Under the pieces are notes generated by a model. That model saw only the letters and a list, made by a program, of their open reading frames with translations. It had not been told where the DNA came from and searched no databases. 64,000 nucleotides of DNA from Coprinellus micaceus. Lineage: Eukaryota > Basidiomycota > Agaricomycetes > Agaricales > Psathyrellaceae. A program made the position numbers and the translations under genes. The stretch spans positions 62,001 to 126,000 of the forward strand of contig OX596342.1 in assembly GCA_951394405.1 (NCBI GenBank). The letters run 5' to 3'. Numbering within the stretch: position 1 is the first letter of the stretch; every line of letters starts with the position of its first letter. Positions 57,752 to 64,000 of the stretch are shown one piece after another.

Positions 57752-59637
57752 CTAAACGGCGTCACCACTATTACCGGTTTCCTTGATGATCACACTCGCT
57801 GGAGGGCGAGCCGTGAGGACAGAGGGCTCTTGCGACATTTGGACCGTGGCGGTAGCAACACCATTCTCGCTACAACCCTCAGACTTCTCGCTCGGTCCTT
57901 GCGGAGCGAAGAGCAGCGTGGATGCGATGGGCTCAGACCCTAAGTAGTCGACCTTTCGCATGTTGATCATCAAGCGCTGGGCGAGGATGGGGACGATGGC
58001 GTATTGCACTCTGATTTGGTATCAATTACCACTCTGTGCTAGGAGACCAAAGAGCTCACCCTGCCATAACACTGGGTGGTACCAATTGTTAGCAGTCGCC
58101 TTTGGAAGTACGGCCGAGGCGCTTACATTGTTGTAGGTTCGCTATCGATCGCCTGCGAATAGATAGATCACCGTCGGCGGGGCGCTCTGCCGTTTGTTCA
58201 ATGCGACTCACCTTCATGACCACAGGGGTGGTGAGGACCGCACCCACGCAACGCGCAGCTGTTCAAAGAGCATTTCAGCCCACGAGCAAAAGCAAGGCCA
58301 AAGAGTCTGGTACCTGCGACGAGAAGGTAGTATACGCCGCCATCGCGACTGATGATTTCTATCAACCCACCAGTCTTCTTCGTGTAACGAAACACGAGGG
58401 CTGCTACCGCGAGCAGCAGTAGCACTGGAAACGCGACTTTATGACCGTATTTGCGAGTAAAATGGGGCATTTACGCACCTGTTGTCATCCCAAAGCTGAG
58501 GTAGGTGCGAACATGCAGGATATAAAGCTCGCGAAGATTCGGTCCAGGAATGGGGTAGCACGGGAATCCAAACCACTCAAGGTCCTCGGGCGAGAGAGGA
58601 ATGGCTGATAAGTGCCTCGGTATTGGGCTACCGTAGACAGTTGGGAGATTAAAGTCGGCTGACCTGGGTTCTCGATGTCGATGATAAGAATGAGAACTGC
58701 GGCGAGGATCGTATTTCCCTATGGCCCGTGATATCAGTGGGAAACCTAGTAGCGACAAGCCGAAGTTTCTCACCCCAGAACATATTAGGATTAGTATGAC
58801 AACAGCGATGTGCTTAACTTGGAGCAGAGCTGAAAGGCAGAGTCCGATGGCAACTAAACTTGAAGGTTATGACGGATGTTGCTTTGCAGGTGCTGCCCTA
58901 ACTCACTGTCGCAAGCAAGAATAGTGAGTCGGAAGGCAACTGTGGTGGTGATATGCATATTTAGCAATATCCGCCGAGCTTCCAGGCACCCCACGTACTG
59001 TCCGTCAGTATTACGAGAACTTTGCAGCCCTGGTGGTAGAGGAAACGAACATATCGGTTGTCTGCGCGTTACGGAAAGAGGGGCAATACCTACCACCGCA
59101 TCGATAAGGAAGAAATTATGAGTGTCCCCTGCTGATTGTTAGCGTGTCTTGTCCATACCAGATACTACTGAACTCACTTATCAGCTTGAGCAGGACAAAT
59201 ATACAAGCTCCGTATCGAATAGTATTGAACAGAACCTTGCCTCGATTCCATTTCTGGGGGACGATGATGGCGACCTGACCAAATGGTCAATGTCGCTCGT
59301 GAGTCGATAGTCGCAGTGGCATACTTCCTCGCCCAAGGTAAGTAGAGCGTAGTAAACCTTGCTCTACGTGTCAAGAGAGAGCGTGGCATATGTTAGGCGC
59401 AGTGCACTCACATAGACCGTGTAGAACGACACTGTTAGATGTTAAAACACTACGTCGGAGGGCGTTGCTGACTATTCAACTCACATGAGATAAGCTAACG
59501 CTCCACACTATCAGCTCAAGTGCCTGCATCCGGATTTAATGGCATGAGAGGTGTGCACTGACCTGCTCCGTCCTTGATCCAGAAACGTAAGCAGCCAGGC
59601 CCGCAAGCGCCTCTGGGGATAGCGATATCTCGGACAT
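57752..59637 (-). CDS. DUF6533-type membrane protein, minus-strand copy
   Basis: Multi-exon gene. Clear exons are 59637-59563 (MSEISLSPEALAGLAAYVSG), 59523-59485 (ALELIVWSVSLSH), and a pair that joins VYYALLTLGEE to VAIIVPQKWNRGKVLF across a short intron (GTATGC...GGTCAG), continuing NTIRYGACIFVLLKLI. The LLTLxEE followed by W-x-x-GKxLFxxxRY is the DUF6533 signature. Further exons between 59100 and 58020 contribute hydrophobic segments (for example NTILAAVLILIIDIENPG), but I did not fix all borders. The last exon ends at 57752, with YAIVPILAQRLMINMRKVD and then a hydrophilic tail. It is tail-to-tail with the plus-strand paralogue, about 210 bp apart. Function unknown; integral membrane. Confidence 0.7.
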
Positions 59638-60558
59638 TTAGAAAGATAGGATCAGCCACCTATGCCTGTGGAATGTCCGCCTATGAGAGGCCCTTTTTAT
59701 GTACTGTTGGGCGCCTATGATGCGAGAAGCATAACAGAAAGAGTGAGTTCTTCGATCTTTGATTGATGGCTATTCGCAACCCAAGGAGACCTTCGAGTGG
59801 CTCTAGAGCACTGGACAGCCCCTGGGCGGTGATTCTGAACTTGCGAAGCCTGGAATAGATCCCCCAGATGGCGCTAGTAGGGCCTTGCGAACTCAGCCGT
59901 TGACGGAAGGCCTCATCGGCTTCCTTTGGAACTCAGAGGGATACCCTCCACCAAGCCGAAGCAAATGGATCTACCTCGCTAGAGAGGTCTGCGTCCATAT
60001 GGCCTTCGTCACGTCCACAGGCACTCTCCATGTCGATCTTCCGCTGTCAGCGCAATGTGGCAATGACGCAATGATTTGAGAAGACTGATCTCAGACCATG
60101 GGAAGTCGATAGGGGTAACCTCCGCCATTAACCTCACTCCCTAGGGAATCTGTGATACTGGGCGTCATGATGGATATCACTATAAGCCTAGGACACTCCT
60201 CTGTATGCCGTTATGACTTGCGCGATTGTCCTGGGTCCATGGGCATGCAGTGATGGCCTGTACCTGCAGAATCCACTGCAATCACCCAGCGTAAGCTTGG
60301 CGGTTGCGAAAGGTAAGGCTGAATTAGCGAGGTGATAGGGCTTGAAAAGGTTAGCTAGGTTCATTCGCCGATCGGGGCATCCGAGGGTTCCTTTTCAAAC
60401 AGAGATTTGGGCGTAGCTGAGTGTGCGGGTTGGCGTCGATGAAATCTCACAACCCGTCGAATATTTATTAAACCATTTCAAATACATCATTTATCAACTG
60501 AATACACGGTAAATCAGTCATACCGAAGCGCGAATAAAAATTGGGGAGAACCGTACCG
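59638..60558. other. Intergenic, no supportable gene
   Basis: Promoter of the DUF6533 gene (a CATAAAAAGG element near 59695) and the 3' region of the next minus-strand gene. No coding signal. Confidence 0.45.
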
Positions 60559-62064
60559 CTACAATGAACCAATGAACACATCTGAGTCTCGAGAAAGCAC
60601 AAATTGTATCCATTCCTCCGGTGCCCCGATCATGAACCTCTTCACCCGACAGGCATTATTGTATGCCAGGTACGCCAGAGCTCCTTGCCATAGAACAAGA
60701 CAAAGGTTATTCGGAGTATGAAGGAGCTTTTGAAGCTCCTCTTCCAGTGCGTCCTGTCCGGGGCGATCTTTGTAAACCTCGAACAATTCCTTGAATCGTT
60801 TCGCAGATGTCTGAGCCAGCTTCACTTCCTGCGCCTTCGCACCCCGAAGCGCAGAGTGCCCAAGGGACAGCGTCACCATGAACAAATGGATGAAGGTTCG
60901 CATTTCTGGGAAGGAAAATTTCAGCTCTGATAAATCGCCGGGTTGAATCACGAACGTACCAGCAGGTGCCATGCCCTGGACGACCCCCATTCCGTGCATC
61001 ACCGTAATGACAAAGCCCATGATCACAATCTTCTCTTCGATGGACTTCTCCCGAGACACCAATCCCGACTTCAGCCCTTCACCAACGGTATTAGCGATTG
61101 AATCCTGGTCTGGACTGCTTCGTATGATATCCAGCAATGCTTGGCGCACACCGTCCGGTTTGTCGATGGCCAGGAAGCACCGCGATACTGCACCCATGAG
61201 GTCTCCACTGAACCGCTCCACCATTTCCCAGTCTTTCGCAGCGACTTCGGGGATAAATACTTGACAGTCGACGTCCTGCACGATGAAGGAGGAGGCAACG
61301 TCGATTATGGGGGGTGCGGACTTCCAGACGGAGGACTCGACCTTGTGGGAGAGCGAAATCCAATCTGCTGGTTGGAGGAAATACTGCCCGCGGGCTAATC
61401 GCTGTACCGCTTCGAGGTCGAAATCAAATTCGCATGGTCGTTTAGCTCGCGCTACAGTGCGCGTTCCGGAGTCGAAGTGGACATATGTTCCATGGTTGTG
61501 TTCGAATAGGCTGAAACGACCGAGTGTGGTATCGATAGACGTGCGCTGTCCCGCTTTGCCTATTCGTGTGGCATATCGGCTGGCCAGGAAAACGAGGGCT
61601 TGCCTGGATATGTAGCCACAGTAGGTGTCGTTGTACGTCGGGAGCCCGTTGATTTCGACATCAACAAGATGCATTCTGAGAGCGTTGTTGGACTGGCCTG
61701 GCAGCAGCTCCAAGCGCTCAGCGAGATCGAAGGAGCAGCTTCCGTGCCTCGAGTGGAGTAGTCCACTCCCTAGGCGAGGTTCTTCGACGCTAATTTCCGG
61801 AAGGCGCGATATCGAGTCGAATGTCAACCTCGGCACTTTGATGCTCGTCGCCCCGTCGGAGTACCCGTTCAGGTGCGAGTCTCTCTTGACCTGGCTTACG
61901 ACCCTGGGGTTTGGACCTGTGCGGCTCACTCAGGACAATCGGTCCTATAAGTAGGCGATCTCAAACTCACCTTCATGGGGAGTGGGTGGTCTGTCGTTGT
62001 GAAATATCTGGCTGAATTGATTCCCGTTGAAGTGCAGCACAGACTTGGTTGGGTGATCGAACAT
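60559..62064 (-). CDS. Unrecognised protein family, copy 1 (483 aa)
   Basis: Two exons: 62064-61971 and 61916-60559, joined in phase by a 54-bp intron (GTGAGT...GCACAG). I do not recognise the family. The N-terminal part (SVLHFNGNQFSQIFHNDRPP) leads into a beta-rich region (IKVPRLTFDSISRLP, CSFDLAERLELLPGQ, YNDTYCGYISRQALVFLASR, LGRFSLFEHNHGTYVHFDSG). The C-terminal half is helical (MVERFSGDLMGAVSRCFLAI, MRTFIHLFMVTLSLGHSALR, LEEELQKLLHTPNNLCLVLW, then WIQFVLSRDSDVFIGSL at the end). There is no signal peptide. A second copy follows immediately upstream on the same strand (62525-64000), and the two share a matching intron position, so they are tandem duplicates. The start at 62064 is the ATG whose exon joins in phase. 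Confidence 0.7.
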
Positions 62065-62524
62065 TCTCGCAGGGCGAAGGGAGCACCTCGGGAGCCAGGG
62101 CAACGTGGAGGCTTGGGGAAGTGCTGAGGAAGCGCGGCACATGCGTATATGACTTCGAGCTGCTTTATACCCATTTCATTTTGTATAGCCTCCACTCGAC
62201 GGGCAGAATGATACCGCCTGGCTTCAAGTTGTTGTAATCAAGGTACTCCCGTCGCCGCTCGGGATTCTGTTGTGATAGCACACACCAGCGTCGGGTGAAC
62301 CGAAACACTGCCTGCTGTCAGCAATATCAGGTTGACGTGAAGATTCCACCATGTCATTCCTAGGCGCCCAAAAGGTGTAAACGCCTCCCATCCGGCTGTG
62401 CGCTGGTTCACTGGCGATGCGTCGGTATCCTCGTTGCGATTCACAACGACGACGCAGTTAGGTATGAGAGACAATGATTGACGGGAAGACCTTCAAGAGC
62501 GGGATCGGAAGCATGGTGCAATTC
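62065..62524. other. Intergenic between the two tandem paralogues
   Basis: About 460 bp. It must contain the promoter of copy 1 and the 3' end of copy 2. No coding signal. Confidence 0.45.
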
Positions 62525-64000
62525 TCATACAGCGCCGATGAGGACGTCAGAATCCTGCGAGAGGACAAACTGGAGCCAGTCCTCAGGGGATGCGATGACA
62601 CAATTTCTAACTCTACACGCGTTACAGTACGCCAGCAACCCCAACACGCCCTGCCACAAGACAAGGCATACGTTGTTCGGGTTGTGTAGAAGCTTCTCCA
62701 TTTGCTCTTCGAGCATATGGGAACTAGGATGTGCCTTGTAGCTCTCGAAGAGGTCCGCGAAGCGCTTGGCGGAGGTGCTGCTGAGCCTTCGGTAGTCGAT
62801 GGCGGCGGAACGGAGCTTTGCGTGGCCACCACAGAGGGCGGCGAGGTAGTGGATGAAGAAGGACTGGACGTCTGCGAAGGTGTATGGTTGAATATCTTGT
62901 CCTGCTAGAAGATAGTGAATGGGACGTCCGACGTACAGGAAGCATCCATGGACTCAGCGAAGGCCAGTTCTCTGGGCATCCGCTCATGAAATTGATGAGG
63001 AATCCAGTGAGGGCGATCTGGCTCTCGATTGTGTCCTCAGCAGGGGCACCAGTCTCGAGCGCAGCGCTAATCCCGCGACCAACGACGACCTCGTCATTGG
63101 CGTTCCTCAGCAGGACGTCTCGCAGCCGCCGAACCTTCTCCAGCTTCTCGATTGCACAAAAGCATCGGGACACCGCGCCCATCAACTCTCCGCTGAACCT
63201 CTCGATCAGCTCCCACTCCTTTGCAACATCCGGTCGAATGAAGGTTCGGCAGTCGATACTCTGAATTACGTTGTTGGTGGCAAGTTCGATGACAGACGGC
63301 GCCGACCTCCAGACCGTGGGCTCGGAAGCTTCGGAGTCGGGCATAATGTACGCTTTCTTGACGAGGTACTGTCCCTGCGCGTACTTCTGCACCACGTCGA
63401 GGTCGAACTCGAACCCCTCGATACTCTTTGGGGACGGGGCAGTACGCATCCCCGGGTCGAAATGCACGTACGTTCGGTGCTCGTGGTCGAACAGTCTAAA
63501 CCTTCCGAGGGAGGATTCGATGACCGTGGCACCAGCGATGGTGTGCACCCTCTGAGCATGCCTGCTTCCGAGGAGAACGAGTCCGTGGCGGGAAAGGTAT
63601 CCACAGTACCTGTCGTTATATCTTCCGACCTTGTCGACGGGGACGTCTACCATGTGTAGGAGTACTCCATGCTCCTGGTTCGGAAGAAGGTCCAAGCGTT
63701 CGGCGAGGTCGAAGGCGCAGCTTCCGTAGCTCGTCACAGAAGAGCCGTTCGGAGCGATGAGGAGCCGCTTGTCGATGGCAGGGAGGCAGGAGAGGATGTC
63801 GAAGGTGAACCGGGGAACTTTGATTGCGGTGGCTTCGTCGTGGTACCCGTTCAAAGTGCAATCTTTCTTGATGTTCTGAATGAGTCTCGATACTGACACT
63901 ACCACGCAGAGGTAAGCCTGATGTGATAGATGCAAACAAATGACGCTCTTACGGTCCACGGGTGGAGTTGACGATTGTCCCGGATTGTTGACCTGGATGA
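62525..64000 (-). pseudogene. Unrecognised family, copy 2, apparently frameshifted and cut by the window edge
   Basis: Paralogue of the 483-residue protein. Exon borders at 63953 (donor GTAAGA) and 63898 (acceptor GGTAG) match the intron of copy 1; the first exon runs past 64000. From 63898 down to about 62975 the frame is open and aligned (LSVSRLIQNIKKD, IKVPRFTFDILSCLP, YNDRYCGYLSRHGLVLLGSR, ELIERFSGELMGAVSRCFCA). At FLINFMSG the alignment leaves this frame: RELAFAESMDAS is in another, and from about 62905 downward a third frame carries DIQPYTFADVQSFFIHYL and AKRFADLFESYK, and then runs on to the end (LEEQMEKLLHNPNNVCLVLW and beyond). One jump could be a very short intron with a GTACGT donor; the other has no splice site. 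Either a recent pseudogene or sequence errors. Confidence 0.65.

Noticed and set aside
62920..62955. 32-bp intron in the second copy of the unknown family
   Set aside because: Much shorter than any other intron here and explains only one of the two frame changes.

Overview
This window looks like nuclear DNA of a filamentous basidiomycete, probably an agaricomycete. The evidence is many introns of about 50-60 bp with GTRNGY donors, TATA boxes 70-140 bp upstream of ATGs, and typical basidiomycete families: TPR-CHAT proteases, DUF6533 membrane proteins, secreted R-type (ricin-B-fold) lectins and a MYND-finger protein. Three conserved housekeeping-type genes stand in accessory, repeat-rich DNA: a GID/CTLH ubiquitin-ligase ARM-repeat subunit (Gid5/Vid28/ARMC8; nine exons, minus strand, 11.4-17.5 kb), a Pho84-like phosphate:H+ symporter (eleven exons, plus strand, 31.7-34.7 kb) and a large MYND protein (minus strand, 37.1-39.8 kb). 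I could not find a tRNA, rRNA or CRISPR array.

Region by region. From 0 to 11 kb there is a small hypothetical gene, a CHAT pseudogene with its catalytic core deleted, a small basic protein and an apparently active TPR-CHAT protease gene. From 11 to 23 kb there is the GID5 gene and then about 5 kb of decayed repetitive DNA. From 23 to 30 kb there is a 64-residue putative secreted protein, a second small basic protein, and a second CHAT gene in which both catalytic positions are substituted and the TPR array is missing. From 31 to 37 kb there is PHO84, whose first intron carries a 388-bp MITE-like element, a spliced 120-residue gene, and the third small basic protein. From 37 to 41 kb lie the MYND gene and an acidic hypothetical protein. 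From 41.9 to 53.3 kb two adjacent, diverged tandem copies of a block of about 5 kb each carry an unknown 236-residue gene and a lectin gene. The second copy of the 236-residue gene is truncated at the duplication junction and dead. One lectin copy has lost its N-terminal module by an in-frame deletion. The second block also contains a 1.8-kb segment flanked by a 5-bp repeat, with two further small genes. From 54 to 64 kb there is a third lectin gene, a convergent pair of DUF6533 membrane-protein genes, and two tandem members of an unrecognised family of about 480 residues, the second of which looks frameshifted and runs off the window.

How the parts may fit together (inference). CHAT proteases are caspase/separase-clan peptidases used as death or defence effectors in other organisms. 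Here one apparently active, one substituted and one core-deleted copy lie within 25 kb, interspersed with three paralogues of a short protein family defined by a shared basic C-terminal motif. Together with duplicated secreted lectins, this looks like a rapidly evolving recognition or defence neighbourhood. Exon structures were worked out by hand from splice consensus and reading phase; no database search was possible.
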